Shown here: positions 7,309-16,885 of the stretch, piece by piece
How the letters are laid out: the number at the start of each line of letters is the position of its first letter
Position numbering within the stretch: position 1 is the stretch's first letter
Assembly: GCF_030124175.1 (NCBI RefSeq)
Contig: NZ_JASKMT010000031.1
Location: forward strand, 1-60,373
Origin: Streptomyces sp. 549
GTDB lineage: Bacteria > Actinomycetota > Actinomycetes > Streptomycetales > Streptomycetaceae
Length of the DNA stretch: 60,373 bases
Direction of reading: 5' to 3'
Translations under genes and position numbers: made by a program
The notes under the pieces: model-generated
Seen by the model: only the letters and a program-made list of their open reading frames with translations
Told to the model about the DNA's origin: nothing
Database searches by the model: none

Positions 7309-8649
7309 GTGTCAGGTGAGCCGCATGAGAGACGTGCATCGGGTGAGCCGGGTGGGAGGAAGCGCGCGCCGGTTGCGCAGGGTGCGCCGGCTGAGTCGCG
7401 GCGGGCGGGACGGCGGAGGCGGCGCGTCGGGCGGTCGGCGGGGCTGGTGGCGGTCGTCGCGCTCGCCCTGGTGGCGTCGCCGCTCGCACCCGCCGCCCCC
7501 GCGCCCGTCGCCGTCGCGGCCCCCGCTGACCGGCCGGTCAGCGAGCTGCTGACGCAGTTGCGCACGCTGTACCGGCAGGCGGGCGCCGCGACCCAGCAGT
7601 ACAACGCGGCCGACTCGAAGCTGAAGCGGCAGCGCGCCGAGGTGGCCCGGCTGACGAGGCAGCTCGCCGGTGCCCGCTCCCGCCTGGACACCGAGCGGGC
7701 CGCAGCCGGACGGCTGGCGCGCCGGCAGTACCGCGGCGGCACGGACGGCCTCACGCCGTACCTGAAGCTGCTGCTCAGCCGGGACCCGGAGAAGGCCCTG
7801 GCCCACAGCCACCTGCTGAACCGGGTCGCCGACGGTCAGGCGCTGACCCTGCGGCGGCTGACCAGTGGCGAGCGCCGACTGGACCGGTCGGCCGCCGCTG
7901 CGCGCCGGGCGCTGGAGCGGCAGCGCCGGCTCGCCGAACGCCGCCAGGAACGGCAGGAGCGCGTCCGGGAGCGCATGGACGCGGTGGCGCGGCTGCTCGC
8001 CTCGATGGACGAGGACGACCTGTCCCGGCTGCGCGCTCTGGAGGACGAGCAGACGGCCGACTCGCAGCGCACGCTGCTGGCGTCGGGCGCGCTCGGCGAG
8101 GACGAGGACTCCCGCACACCCTCCGCGGAGGGCGCCCGCGCGGTCCGCTACGCGCTGGACCAGGTCGGCAAGCCGTACCGCTGGGGGGCCGAAGGGCCGG
8201 GCGCGTTCGACTGCTCCGGGCTGACGGGCCGGGCGTGGGACCGGGCGGGGCGGGACGTGCCCCGCACCAGCCAGGAGCAGTGGCGCAGTCTGCCGCGGGT
8301 GCCGCTGCGTGAGGTGCGGCCGGGCGACCTGGTCGTGTACTTCGAGGACGCGACCCATGTGGCGCTGTACCTGGGCGACGGGCAGGTGGTGCACGCACCG
8401 CGCCCCGGGGCCCGGGTGAAGGTGTCGCCGATCGCGGCGAACCCGGTGCTGGGCGCGGTCCGCCCCGACCGGGCGGTGGACCCGCTGCCGGCGTGGAACC
8501 GCCCGCCGCTCCCGGCCGGCGCCCTGACCGGCGACGACACGGGGTTCAACGGCAATGCGGACATCAACGGCAACGCGGACAGCAGCGACGGGGACGGCAG
8601 CGGCAGAGGTGGCGACGGCAGCGGGGACGGTCTCCCGGCCGCCCCCTGA
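7309..8649 (+). CDS. Secreted NlpC/P60 peptidoglycan endopeptidase
   Basis: This 446-aa protein starts with GTG after GGAGG (7297-7301). The sequence shows a long basic N-region then a hydrophobic signal segment (SAGLVAVVALALVASPLAPAA, residues about 43-63). A coiled coil of about 180 residues follows, then a C-terminal NlpC/P60 domain (residues about 280-395) with the catalytic Cys in AFDCSGLTGRAW and the His in DATHVALYLG. It should cut peptide stems of the cell wall. The last 45 residues are a Gly/Asp/Asn-rich low-complexity tail with NGNAD repeats. The domain order matches RpfC/RipA-like actinobacterial hydrolases. Confidence 0.9.
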   Translation: MSGEPHERRASGEPGGRKRAPVAQGAPAESRRAGRRRRRVGRSAGLVAVVALALVASPLAPAAPAPVAVAAPADRPVSELLTQLRTLYRQAGAATQQYNAADSKLKRQRAEVARLTRQLAGARSRLDTERAAAGRLARRQYRGGTDGLTPYLKLLLSRDPEKALAHSHLLNRVADGQALTLRRLTSGERRLDRSAAAARRALERQRRLAERRQERQERVRERMDAVARLLASMDEDDLSRLRALEDEQTADSQRTLLASGALGEDEDSRTPSAEGARAVRYALDQVGKPYRWGAEGPGAFDCSGLTGRAWDRAGRDVPRTSQEQWRSLPRVPLREVRPGDLVVYFEDATHVALYLGDGQVVHAPRPGARVKVSPIAANPVLGAVRPDRAVDPLPAWNRPPLPAGALTGDDTGFNGNADINGNADSSDGDGSGRGGDGSGDGLPAAP

Positions 8650-8694
8650 CCTCTCAGGTCCAGGGCGACGGCCGGGACGCGGCACGCGTGCCGG

Positions 8695-9930
8695 TCAGGC
8701 CGGAGCCACCTCGGCGAGGTAGGCGTCGGCCAGCGCCGGGTCGTAGAACCACTCCTCGAAGTCCGCCGGGTTGTTGAACCCGTTGGCGAACCGGTCCGCC
8801 ACCGGCTGGAGTTGGCCGGCGGCGCCGATCAGGTTGAGCACGTGCTCGGGCGGCGGGGCGAGCATCGCGTTGGTCCACTTGGTGACGTGCTGGGCGGTGT
8901 TCCAGTAGCCGTCGAAGGTGGTCTGCATCCACTCCTCGTCGAACGGCCGGTCGCCGTGCCGCACGATGGAGTCGAGGTAGGAGGCGGCGCACTTGGACGC
9001 CGAGTTGGAACCCTGCCCGGTGATCGGGTCGTTGGCGACGACCACGTCCGCCACGCCGAGCACCGCGCCGCCGCCCGGCAGCCGGCCGATCGGCTTGCGC
9101 ACAGTCGGGGCGTAGCGTCCGGCGAGCGTGGCGTTGGCGTCGGTGAGTTCGACGTTCGTCGCCCGTGCGTACTCCCAGGGCGTGAACTTCTCCATCAGTT
9201 CCAGTGTCCGGGCCAGGTGCTCGGCCGGGTCCTTGATGCCCTGGAAGGCGTCCAGCGGCCCGCCGGGCACACCCTCCCAGAACAGGATGTCGCAGCGGCC
9301 CGACGTGGTGAGGCTCGGCATGACGAACAGCTCGCCGACACCCGGGACCAGGTTGCAGCGGACGGCCTCGGTGCCGGGGTGCTCCGGCCGGGGTCCCAGG
9401 CCGTGCACGTAGGAGACGGCGAGGGCGCGCTGCGGGGCGTCGTAGGGCGAACGGGCCGCGTCCCGCTCGAACATGGACACCAGCTCGCCCTTGCCGGCCG
9501 AGACCAGCACCAGGTCGTAGGTGCGGGCGAAGAAGTCCAGGTCGGACACGGCGGCGCCGTGGATGACCAGTTGGCCGCCGCGCTGGGCGAAGGTCTCCAT
9601 CCAGCCGGCCATCTTGACGCGCTGGTCGACGGACTGGGCGTGGCCGTCGAGGCGCCCCAGCCAGTCGATCGCGCGGCTGCTGTCGGGCGCGGCGACGGAG
9701 ACGCCGAGCCCCTCGATGCGCGGCGCCTGGCTCTCCCAGAAGTTGAGGTCCAGGTCGCGCTCGTGCTGGAGCGCGGTGTGGAACATGCACTGGGTCGACA
9801 TGACCCGGCCGCCGCGGATCTCGTCCGCGGTCCGGTTCGACATCACGGTCACCTCATAGCCGCGGGACTGCAGCCCGAGGGCGAGCTGCAACCCGGACTG
9901 GCCGGCACCGACGATGAGTATCTTCCGCAT
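8695..9930 (-). CDS. Styrene-monooxygenase-like FAD protein
   Basis: This 411-aa protein begins with a Rossmann fingerprint VGAGQSG (residues 7-13) and fits the StyA-type two-component flavin monooxygenases, including DVVVANDPITGQGSNSASKCA near residue 295, typical of the FAD-binding second motif. It lies 106 bp after cvnD on the same strand and therefore appears to be the last gene of the conservon, in the place often taken by a cytochrome P450. No flavin reductase partner is in the window. The natural substrate is unknown. Confidence 0.8.
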   Translation of the reverse strand: MRKILIVGAGQSGLQLALGLQSRGYEVTVMSNRTADEIRGGRVMSTQCMFHTALQHERDLDLNFWESQAPRIEGLGVSVAAPDSSRAIDWLGRLDGHAQSVDQRVKMAGWMETFAQRGGQLVIHGAAVSDLDFFARTYDLVLVSAGKGELVSMFERDAARSPYDAPQRALAVSYVHGLGPRPEHPGTEAVRCNLVPGVGELFVMPSLTTSGRCDILFWEGVPGGPLDAFQGIKDPAEHLARTLELMEKFTPWEYARATNVELTDANATLAGRYAPTVRKPIGRLPGGGAVLGVADVVVANDPITGQGSNSASKCAASYLDSIVRHGDRPFDEEWMQTTFDGYWNTAQHVTKWTNAMLAPPPEHVLNLIGAAGQLQPVADRFANGFNNPADFEEWFYDPALADAYLAEVAPA

Positions 9931-10036
9931 ACGGTCTCCTTGCGTGATCAGGCGGTCGGGCGGGGCGGGAGGCCACCACGCCGGTGGGGAGGCCCGCCGA
10001 CGAGCTTTCCCCCGGCGGGTGTTCCACCGGAACGGG

Positions 10037-10675
10037 TCACGCCGGGGTGAGTTCCACCGCGTGTCCGACCAGGGCGAGCAGCGCGTCGACGACGGTGTCC
10101 CGCTTCCGGGCGTCGATGACGATCACCGGCACCCGCTCGGGCACCGACAGCGCCTCACGCACGTCCTCCGCCTCGTACGCGGGCGTGCCCTCGAAGTGGT
10201 TGACGGCGACGACGTAGGGCAGGCCGCAGCTCTCGAAGTAGTCGAGCGCCGGGAAGCAGTCCTCCAGCCGGCGGGTGTCGGCCATCACGACGGCACCGAT
10301 CGCGCCGCGCACCAGGTCGTCCCACATGAACCAGAAACGTTGCTGCCCGGGGGTGCCGAACAGGTACAGCACCAGGTCGGCGTCGAGCGTGATGCGTCCG
10401 AAGTCCATGGCCACCGTGGTGGTGGTCTTCTCCGGCGTGGCCGCGAGATCGTCCGTCTCGGCGCTCGCCTGCGTCATCAGCGCCTCGGTCGTCAGCGGCT
10501 CGATCTCCGAGACCGCCCCGACGAAGGTCGTCTTGCCGACACCGAAACCGCCCGCCACCACGATCTTGGTGGCGATGGGGGCCCGCCCGGTGTCCTTCTG
10601 CCACTCGTGCAGCGGATCGGTGTCGGAACCTGCGGTGTCAGAGCCCGCGGTGTCAGAGCCTGCGAAGTCCACCAA
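10037..10675 (-). CDS. cvnD: Conservon GTPase CvnD
   Basis: This 212-aa Ras-like small GTPase of the conservon type has P-loop GGFGVGKTT, a DLVLYLFGTPGQQRF switch region (G3) and AVNHFEG as the NKxD-like G4. It is expected to associate with the membrane kinase-like CvnA through CvnB/CvnC. The first residues contain three copies of AGSDT, encoded by a 15-bp tandem repeat. The GTG start overlaps the end of cvnC by 23 bp. The gene belongs to a four-gene coupled unit (cvnA to cvnD). Confidence 0.92.
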   Translation of the reverse strand: MVDFAGSDTAGSDTAGSDTDPLHEWQKDTGRAPIATKIVVAGGFGVGKTTFVGAVSEIEPLTTEALMTQASAETDDLAATPEKTTTTVAMDFGRITLDADLVLYLFGTPGQQRFWFMWDDLVRGAIGAVVMADTRRLEDCFPALDYFESCGLPYVVAVNHFEGTPAYEAEDVREALSVPERVPVIVIDARKRDTVVDALLALVGHAVELTPA

Positions 10676-11081
10676 GCACCCTTTCCAACAGTGCGCGGTC
10701 GGGACGCCCGGCCGACTCCCGGCCGGTTCCGTAGACGCGGATGCGTCCCTGGTCGGCGAGGTCGCTGAGCAGGACGCGCACCACGCCGAGCGGCATGCGC
10801 AGCAGCGCCGCGATCTCCGCGACCGAACGCATCCGGCGACACAGCTCGATGATCGCCTGCATCTCCGGCATCACCCGGCCGCTACGCAACCCAGCGCTGT
10901 CGTGCGGCAGTTCACGCCGCTCCGGCCCCGCGGTGAGGGCCGGCGGCTCGACGGCCGCCACGAAGGTCTCCACCAGCAGCACGTGGCCGAAACGGGTGCG
11001 TCCGCCGGTGAGCGAGTACGGGCGGACCCGTGCGGGTTTGCGGTCTTCGGTGCGCGACGGCAAGGGGGGATGCGAGGTCAC
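10653..11081 (-). CDS. cvnC: Conservon protein CvnC (DUF742)
   Basis: This 142-aa protein has the DUF742 hallmark VRPYSLTGGRTR near the N-terminus and a winged-helix-like C-terminal half (RSVAEIAALLRMPLGVVRVLLSDL). It lies between the roadblock protein and the GTPase. Its GTG overlaps the cvnB stop by 4 bp (GTGA), so translation is coupled. In conservons CvnC is thought to link the complex partners; whether it binds DNA is not established. Confidence 0.9.
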   Translation of the reverse strand: MTSHPPLPSRTEDRKPARVRPYSLTGGRTRFGHVLLVETFVAAVEPPALTAGPERRELPHDSAGLRSGRVMPEMQAIIELCRRMRSVAEIAALLRMPLGVVRVLLSDLADQGRIRVYGTGRESAGRPDRALLERVLGGLRRL

Positions 11082-11560
11082 TGGTCCAACTCCATCGACT
11101 TGCGCAGCTCACTGCGGAGTTCGGGGGTGAGGACATGGCCGGCCCGGCCGACGAAGAGCGCCATGTGGTAGCCGACGACGCTCATGTCGCAGTCCGGCGT
11201 GGCGTGCACGCCGAGCAGCGAGCCGTCGCTGATCGCCATCACGAAGACCGACCCCTCCTCCATGCTGATCATGGTCTGCCTGACCTGGCCGCCGTCGATG
11301 AGCTTCGCGGCACCCACGGTGAGTGAGCCGAGGCCCGAGACGATGGTGGCGAGGTCCGCGCTGGAGCCCTTCGGCCCGCGGCGCGCCGGCTGCGGCTGCT
11401 CCGCTCCCTGGGCGGGGTCGGAGGACAGCAGCAGCAGGCCGTCCGAGGAGACGACGGCGACGGATCTCACTCCCGGCACCTCGTCGACCAGGTTGGACAG
11501 CAGCCAGCGCAGGTTCTTCGCCTCGCTGCTGGGGGTGTGCGCGGTGGTGGACGCGTTCAC
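11078..11560 (-). CDS. cvnB: Conservon roadblock/LC7 protein CvnB
   Basis: This 160-aa roadblock/LC7-domain protein has the pattern LRWLLSNLVDEVPGVRSVAVVSSDGLLLLSS and a later GSVFVMAISDGSLLGVHA strand. Such proteins act as regulators of small GTPases (MglB-like) and here should pair with CvnD. A GTGA overlap with the cvnA stop couples translation. A proline- and glutamine-rich insert (residues about 57-72) separates the two halves. Confidence 0.92.
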   Translation of the reverse strand: MNASTTAHTPSSEAKNLRWLLSNLVDEVPGVRSVAVVSSDGLLLLSSDPAQGAEQPQPARRGPKGSSADLATIVSGLGSLTVGAAKLIDGGQVRQTMISMEEGSVFVMAISDGSLLGVHATPDCDMSVVGYHMALFVGRAGHVLTPELRSELRKSMELDQ

Positions 11561-14500
11561 TGACGTGCCTCCTCGACGGATCCGTCCTTGTCATCCGCCC
11601 CCGGTTTGCCCTGCTGGTCGTGCGGGTCGTGCTCGTCGTGCTCGTCGCTGTGGCCGTTCTGGTCGTGCGAGTCGGCACGGCTGTGCGAGACGCGGTGTCC
11701 GTCCGGCCCTGGTGGGTCGGTCCGGTCGTCCCGGTCGGCGGCCGGTGACGCCTGGTCGGGGCCGGCACCGAGCTGTGCCGCCACCTCACGGTGGCCGTCC
11801 TTGGCGCCCTGGTGGAAACCACCGAGCCGCCGACGCAGTTCCTCGGCGTTGACGCCACTCGTACGGCCCTCCCGGCGCTGGTCGTCGCTCGCGGGCGGAG
11901 CCGTCAGGTGGGGGGTGCGCTTGGGCAGCCCCTTGTCGGTGACGCGCCGCGGCCCCGGCTGGGCCGGCACACCACCGCCCGCCCCGGCCGTCTGCGGTGC
12001 CTCGGCCGTCTGCGGTGCCTCCGAAGTCTCCGGTGCCTCCGGAGCCGACTGCGTGGGCGGTTCCGGCTCGCTGACCGGCTCCTGCACGCTGGTCGGCTCG
12101 GGAGCGCCGGCCGCCTCAGGGGTGTCCGCCGACTCGACCTCTGCCTCTGCCTCTTCCTCTGCGTCCCTCGCCTCACCGGTGACCGGTCGCGCGGTGGCCG
12201 GTTCGGCGGTGTGGTCGGCCTCCGGCGCGACAGCTGTCGCAGGGGCCGGCTGCCGGGGCTCCGGGGCGGCGTCGGGTGTGCCCGACGCAGGGCGGGAGGC
12301 GCGGGCGGGGAGGGTGTGCGAGTTGGCCTCGGCGACCGACCCGGGCAGCGTGGTGACCTGGCCCTTCGCAGTGGAGCCCACGGCCGGGGAGGGGCGGTCG
12401 GGCAGCAGCGCGCGGGGCAGGACCACGACGGCTGTGATGCCGCCCTGCTTCTGCTCGCGCAGCTGGACCCGGACGCCGTGCCGCGCGGCCAGCCGGGCCA
12501 CGACGTACAGGCCCATGCCGAGTGCGTCGTCGTCCTCGGTGGACGGCGGTTCCTGCGCGGTCGGGTCGTCGAGCCGCGCGTTGAGCTCCGCCAGACGCTC
12601 GGACGTCATGCCGATGCCCTCGTCCTGGACGGAGAGCATCACCTCGCCGTTCTCCAGCATCCAGCCGGAGAGCTGGACTTCGGCGTCCGGCGGGGAGAAC
12701 GCCGTGGCGTTGTCGAGCAGTTCGGCGACGAGGTGGCTGATGTCGTCGGCGGCGAAGCCTGACACCTGGGCGTGCGGCGGCAGCGACGCCAGTTCGACGC
12801 GCTCGTAGCGCTCGATCTCGCTCACCGCCGCGCGCAGCACGTCGAGCAGCGGGACCGGACCGGGGTGGTTGCCGCCGGCGTGTTCAGCGCCGGCGAGCAG
12901 CAGCAGGTTCTCGCCGTGCCGCCGCATCCGGGTCGCCATGTGGTCGAGGCGGAAGAGGGTGGCGAGCTGCTCGGGCTCGGCCTCCTTCTGCTCCAACGAC
13001 TCGATCAGCGCGAGCTGACGCTCCACCAGCCCAAGGTTGCGCAGGGCGAGTTGCACGAAAGTGCCGTGCACGGCCCCGTTGAGGGCGTCGATGCGCTCCC
13101 GCAGGGCCTCCTTCTCCTGGCCCAGCCGCTCCCGCTCGCTGTTGAGGGTCTTCTTCGACGCGGCGAGCCGGACGGCCTGCGTCTCGGCGGAACCGGCGCG
13201 CTCGTCGAGCCGCGCCGCGGTCTCCTGCAGCGTGTTGACGGCTCGTACCACGTCGGCGAACTCGTCGTTGCGGCCGGTGTAGCGGACGGGTTCCTCACCG
13301 ACGGGGTCGGCGGCGACCCGCTGCGCACCGAGCCGGACGACGGCCAGCGGACGGGCCATCGAGCGGGCGGCGTGCACTCCGGCGCCGACGGCCAGCAGCA
13401 GGCAGCCGCCCAGCAGGGCCAGGGCGAGCTGCAGCGCGGTCACGTCCTCGTCGCGGAGCTGCTCCAGCCTGGCCAGTTCGGCGGTGGCGAGCGAGGACTG
13501 CACGCCGCGCATCCGGTCGATGCGGGCGGAGAGCGTGGACTCGATGCGGCTCTGCTTCAGGTTCTGGTCGGCGGTGCTCAGCCGCGGCTGGTCAGTGAGG
13601 CGTTCCAGGTAGCGCTCGGCGGTGGCGACCTCGTTGCCGTTGACCGTCTTGCTGTAGGAGTCGCGGGCAGCGTCGCCGGCGAGGTCCTCGAAGTCGGCGA
13701 GGGACGCCTGCTCGCGGGCGCGGGCCTGCTGGGCGGCGGCGGTCATGCGCGGCTGGCTGCCGCCGGTCTCCAGCGCGGCGAGCAGCAGGCCGCGTGCGGC
13801 GGAGGCCTGTTCGACGGAACGTCCAAGGAAGGGCAGCGCGTGGGCGGTCTCGGCGTCGGCGGTCGCCGTGGACATCTCGCCCGAGCGGGCGGGCAGGGCC
13901 CGGGTGTTGGCCTCGGCGAGCGAACCGAGCGCCTGGATGGTGGCGGTGTAGGCGGCGTAGGCCTCCAGCGGGCCGCTGTCGCCGGCGAGGGCTTCCTGCC
14001 GGGTGACCGGAAGGGCGTCGAGCGTGCGGCGCACCTCGGCGGGTACGTCGTCGCGCAGTTCGGCGGCCTTGCGGTCCACCCGGGAACGCTGGGCCTGATT
14101 GCCGGGCTCGGCCGGGTCCTGGCCGTCACCCTCCTGCGCACTGCCGTCCTGGGCACTGCCGTCCTGGGCGCCCGGTTCTCCGGTGGTGCCGTCCGGTACG
14201 CCGGGGGTCTCCTGGCCGGGCAGTCCCTCACCGAAGCCCGGTTCCGGGGTCTCCGGTTCGTCGCCGGTTCCGCGCTGGGCGGCGAGGTAGCGGACCACTT
14301 CGTCGCGCTCGTCGGCAAGTACGTGGGCCAGGGATATGGCACGCCTGCTGGCGTCCGCCCGGTCCACCAGCTCCTGCGACTCCGACACCGCGCGGCTGGC
14401 GGACAGCACCGCGGGGGCGCCTGCGGCGACCACAGCGGCGGCGCACAGCACCACGGACACCAGGAGTCGGTTGCGCACCCGGGCACGGCGTCCCGGGGAA

Positions 14501-14568
14501 CCGGTGCCGGCCTCCGGCTCGTGCTGCCCGCTGCCCCGAAGTCGCTTCTTGCCCACCCGCGCTCGCAT
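11557..14568 (-). CDS. cvnA: Conservon sensor kinase-like protein CvnA
   Basis: This 1,003-aa membrane protein has a first transmembrane segment at about 35-58 and a second at about 383-405. Between them is an extracellular sensor region with a low-complexity insert (GSAQDGSAQEGDGQ). A HAMP-like segment and coiled coil follow, then an HATPase domain (LVAELLDNATAFSPP, DEGIGMT, GMGLYVVARL). The region where a phospho-accepting His would sit lacks a clear H-box, as in other conservons. The last 250 residues are a disordered Pro/Glu/Ala-rich tail with SEAPQTAEAPQTA repeats. It heads the conservon operon. Confidence 0.9.
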   Translation of the reverse strand: MRARVGKKRLRGSGQHEPEAGTGSPGRRARVRNRLLVSVVLCAAAVVAAGAPAVLSASRAVSESQELVDRADASRRAISLAHVLADERDEVVRYLAAQRGTGDEPETPEPGFGEGLPGQETPGVPDGTTGEPGAQDGSAQDGSAQEGDGQDPAEPGNQAQRSRVDRKAAELRDDVPAEVRRTLDALPVTRQEALAGDSGPLEAYAAYTATIQALGSLAEANTRALPARSGEMSTATADAETAHALPFLGRSVEQASAARGLLLAALETGGSQPRMTAAAQQARAREQASLADFEDLAGDAARDSYSKTVNGNEVATAERYLERLTDQPRLSTADQNLKQSRIESTLSARIDRMRGVQSSLATAELARLEQLRDEDVTALQLALALLGGCLLLAVGAGVHAARSMARPLAVVRLGAQRVAADPVGEEPVRYTGRNDEFADVVRAVNTLQETAARLDERAGSAETQAVRLAASKKTLNSERERLGQEKEALRERIDALNGAVHGTFVQLALRNLGLVERQLALIESLEQKEAEPEQLATLFRLDHMATRMRRHGENLLLLAGAEHAGGNHPGPVPLLDVLRAAVSEIERYERVELASLPPHAQVSGFAADDISHLVAELLDNATAFSPPDAEVQLSGWMLENGEVMLSVQDEGIGMTSERLAELNARLDDPTAQEPPSTEDDDALGMGLYVVARLAARHGVRVQLREQKQGGITAVVVLPRALLPDRPSPAVGSTAKGQVTTLPGSVAEANSHTLPARASRPASGTPDAAPEPRQPAPATAVAPEADHTAEPATARPVTGEARDAEEEAEAEVESADTPEAAGAPEPTSVQEPVSEPEPPTQSAPEAPETSEAPQTAEAPQTAGAGGGVPAQPGPRRVTDKGLPKRTPHLTAPPASDDQRREGRTSGVNAEELRRRLGGFHQGAKDGHREVAAQLGAGPDQASPAADRDDRTDPPGPDGHRVSHSRADSHDQNGHSDEHDEHDPHDQQGKPGADDKDGSVEEARQ

Positions 14569-14987
14569 TCTCGTCTCCGGCGCCCGGGGGGTTGCCCGGA
14601 CGGCGACTCCTCACATGTGTGGCAGAGGCTCAGACACCGCCCTGTCGACGGCAACTGACCATTCCAGTGCCGCATCGACGCGGACACCCTTCCCCTGCCG
14701 GGCCACTCGAAGGAGTGAACAACACTCCGAACGACGTAAACAACTCCGGTTCCGCGTGTGCACGGTTCCCGCTGCTGAGGGGGCTTGGAATCCCCCATGG
14801 AGGCGTGGAAGGATGCCCGCCCGCAGCTTCACGGACGCGTCAATTCCGGTAGAACTCCGGCGGACCGGCCGAGACGCCCGCCCCGGGCATGACGGGACCG
14901 TCCGGGCAGCTCCGCCACCCGCCTGTTCGAAGGCCCCAGCGCGGGCCCGCCGGCACCCGGTGACGCGCGCTGGGGCAGACTGCCCCC
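14569..14987. other. Divergent intergenic region cvnA/phosphatase
   Basis: No gene is seen. The less GC-rich part (about 14,710-14,750) contains an inverted repeat GGAGTG-AACAA-CACTCC (14712-14717 and 14723-14728) followed by several AAC repeats. This is probably the cvnA promoter region. No binding protein can be named. Confidence 0.5.
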
Positions 14988-15791
14988 ATGCGTGTCGAAA
15001 TGGTGACCGAACCGGGCAGCCCCGACGTCCCCAACGAGGACTACGTGGCGGCGGCGTTGCCCGCTTCGGGACACGGCGGGGCCCTGGTGGCACTGGACGG
15101 CGTCACTCCCCCACCGGGCGAGGACGGCTGCGTGCACGGAGTGCCCTGGTACACGGCCCGTCTCGGCGGAGCGCTGCTCGAACTGTCCACTTCGCGGCGG
15201 GATCTGACCCTTGCGCAGTGCCTGGCGGACGCCGTCTCCCGTACCTCCGCGGCGCACGCCCCAACCTGTGATCTTTCTCACCCGCGCACGCCGCAGGCGA
15301 CCGTCGTCGTCGCGCGCTGGGACGCGTCGTCCGTCGAGTACCTCGTGCTGTCGGACTCGGTGCTGCTCGTCGAGCCGGTCGCCGGAGGGGTCCGGGCCGT
15401 GCTGGACCCCCGGCTCGACGACCTGCTGCCCGCCTTCCGCGGCCTGCCGCGCGCCGAACGGATCGCGGGAATCGAGGCGCTGCGCAACACGGCGGGTGGC
15501 TTCCACACCGCCGCCGCCGACCCCGCGGTGGCCGGGCAGGCCGTGACCGGCAGCCTGCCGCGCGACCAGGTGCGGGCCCTGCTGGCGCTGACGGACGGCG
15601 CGACGCGCTGGACGGAGGTGTTCGCGCAGGGCGACTGGCAGGCGCTGCTGGCGACCGTGCACAAGGAGGGGCCGCGGGCACTGGTGGCGCGGGTCAGGGC
15701 GGCCGAGGCCGCCGACCCCGACGGCACGGCCTTCCCCCGCGGCAAGGTCCGGGACGACGCCTCCGCGGTACTGGTCGAGTTGTCAACTTGA
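14988..15791 (+). CDS. PP2C-like protein phosphatase
   Basis: This 267-aa protein has PP2C-like metal-site positions: N16-E-D18 near the start, LVALDGVT (D37-G38), and DDASAVLVEL at the C-terminus. Overall length suits the short bacterial PP2C fold. It would dephosphorylate Ser/Thr targets, or it may be a degenerate relative, since the usual DG(MV)GG motif reads DGVTPPPG. It is divergent from the conservon and followed by a good terminator. Confidence 0.7.
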   Translation: MRVEMVTEPGSPDVPNEDYVAAALPASGHGGALVALDGVTPPPGEDGCVHGVPWYTARLGGALLELSTSRRDLTLAQCLADAVSRTSAAHAPTCDLSHPRTPQATVVVARWDASSVEYLVLSDSVLLVEPVAGGVRAVLDPRLDDLLPAFRGLPRAERIAGIEALRNTAGGFHTAAADPAVAGQAVTGSLPRDQVRALLALTDGATRWTEVFAQGDWQALLATVHKEGPRALVARVRAAEAADPDGTAFPRGKVRDDASAVLVELST

Positions 15792-15812
15792 CCCGGTCCT
15801 GGAAGGACCGGG
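15792..15812 (+). terminator. Hairpin after the phosphatase gene
   Basis: CCCGGTCCT (15792-15800) pairs with AGGACCGGG (15804-15812) around a GGA loop, starting next to the stop codon. There is no T-tract, as usual in Streptomyces. Confidence 0.75.
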
Positions 15813-16079
15813 CTCGGAGGTGGCGCCCAGCTGGCTGCTGGGGTGGGCTCCTCCGTCCAGACGCCCCGTTGCGGGGTGGCAGGGGCGCGTGACTCACGCC
15901 CCGCGGGCGCCCGGCGCCGTCCGCCCGGCGCCCGCGGCAACGTCAAGAAGCGCTTCCTCCCGAGGGTGAACACCCGCGGCTCCGCGCTGGATCATGCTGA
16001 ACCCGTCCGCCGCGCCGCACCCGTCCTCCGCACCGCGTCCCACGGGCACCACCGAGCCCGCCCGGGCGGCTGACGAGGG

Positions 16080-16685
16080 TCAGGGTTCCTGGGTGGGGGT
16101 GTTGAGCCGGTGCAGCAGGCGGGCGAGTTCGGCGATCTCGCCGCGGTCCCAGGCGGCGAGCTTGCGCATGTAGCGCTGGCGCCGGGCCCGCCGCACACAG
16201 GTGAAGCGCTCGCGGCCGACGGAGGTCAGCTCGACGAGCGAGGCGCGGCCGTCCACCGGGTCCGGCGTCCGGGCGATCAGCCCCAGTGACTCCAGTGCAC
16301 GCAGCTGGCGGCTCATGGTGGCCTTGCCGACGCCGAAGAACCCGGCAAGGTCCGTGGCGCGCTGCGCTCCGGCGTCCTCCAGCCGCTGCATCAGGCCGTA
16401 GGCGGCCGGTTCCAGCTCGGGGTGCACGGCTCGCGCCATCTCGCCCGAGGAGGCGCGGGCGCGGCGCAGGAAGACGGAGAGTTCCCGTTCGAGCGCCAGC
16501 AGCTCCGGGCCGGGACGCACGGGCGGGGCATCGGGGACGGTCGGGGCGTCGAGGACGGGCGGGGCGGAGGGAGCGGCGTCGCCGGGCGCGGCGGCGGGAG
16601 GCACCGGGGGTGCGAGGGGTGCCGGATGTGCGGGGGCCGGGGCGTGATCGCCCTCGGCTGGCTGGTCGGTACCGCCCTTGTCCAC
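16080..16685 (-). CDS. MarR-family transcriptional regulator
   Basis: As annotated the protein has 201 aa. Residues about 60-200 form the MarR winged helix (RATDLAGFFGVGKATMSRQLRALESLGLIARTPDPVDGRASLVELT). The first 55 residues are a Pro/Ala/Asp low-complexity extension, longer than family norms. An in-frame GTG at 16520 is an alternative start without a clear ribosome-binding site. It sits 200 bp after lon on the same strand. Target and ligand are unknown. Confidence 0.85.
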   Translation of the reverse strand: MDKGGTDQPAEGDHAPAPAHPAPLAPPVPPAAAPGDAAPSAPPVLDAPTVPDAPPVRPGPELLALERELSVFLRRARASSGEMARAVHPELEPAAYGLMQRLEDAGAQRATDLAGFFGVGKATMSRQLRALESLGLIARTPDPVDGRASLVELTSVGRERFTCVRRARRQRYMRKLAAWDRGEIAELARLLHRLNTPTQEP

Positions 16686-16885
16686 GTCTGCGCCCTTCCG
16701 GCTTCGGATCCTCGTACCGAGGATCGTGCTGCGGGCCCGCGTGCCCGGTCAGGACCAGTATTTCGCAGTTCCGCCCGGCCCGGACGCCCCTCCCCCGCGC
16801 CGGACGTCCCCCCGGGGAGGACGCGAGGCGCCGTCCGGCCGGGGTGCGGGCGGGCGGCGCCTCGCGGGGCGCGCAGGGCTGCCGG

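Noticed and set aside
12772..14658. Plus-strand open frame of 628 codons opposite cvnA
   Set aside because: Gly/Gln/Val-rich shadow of the conservon kinase gene with no recognisable motif.
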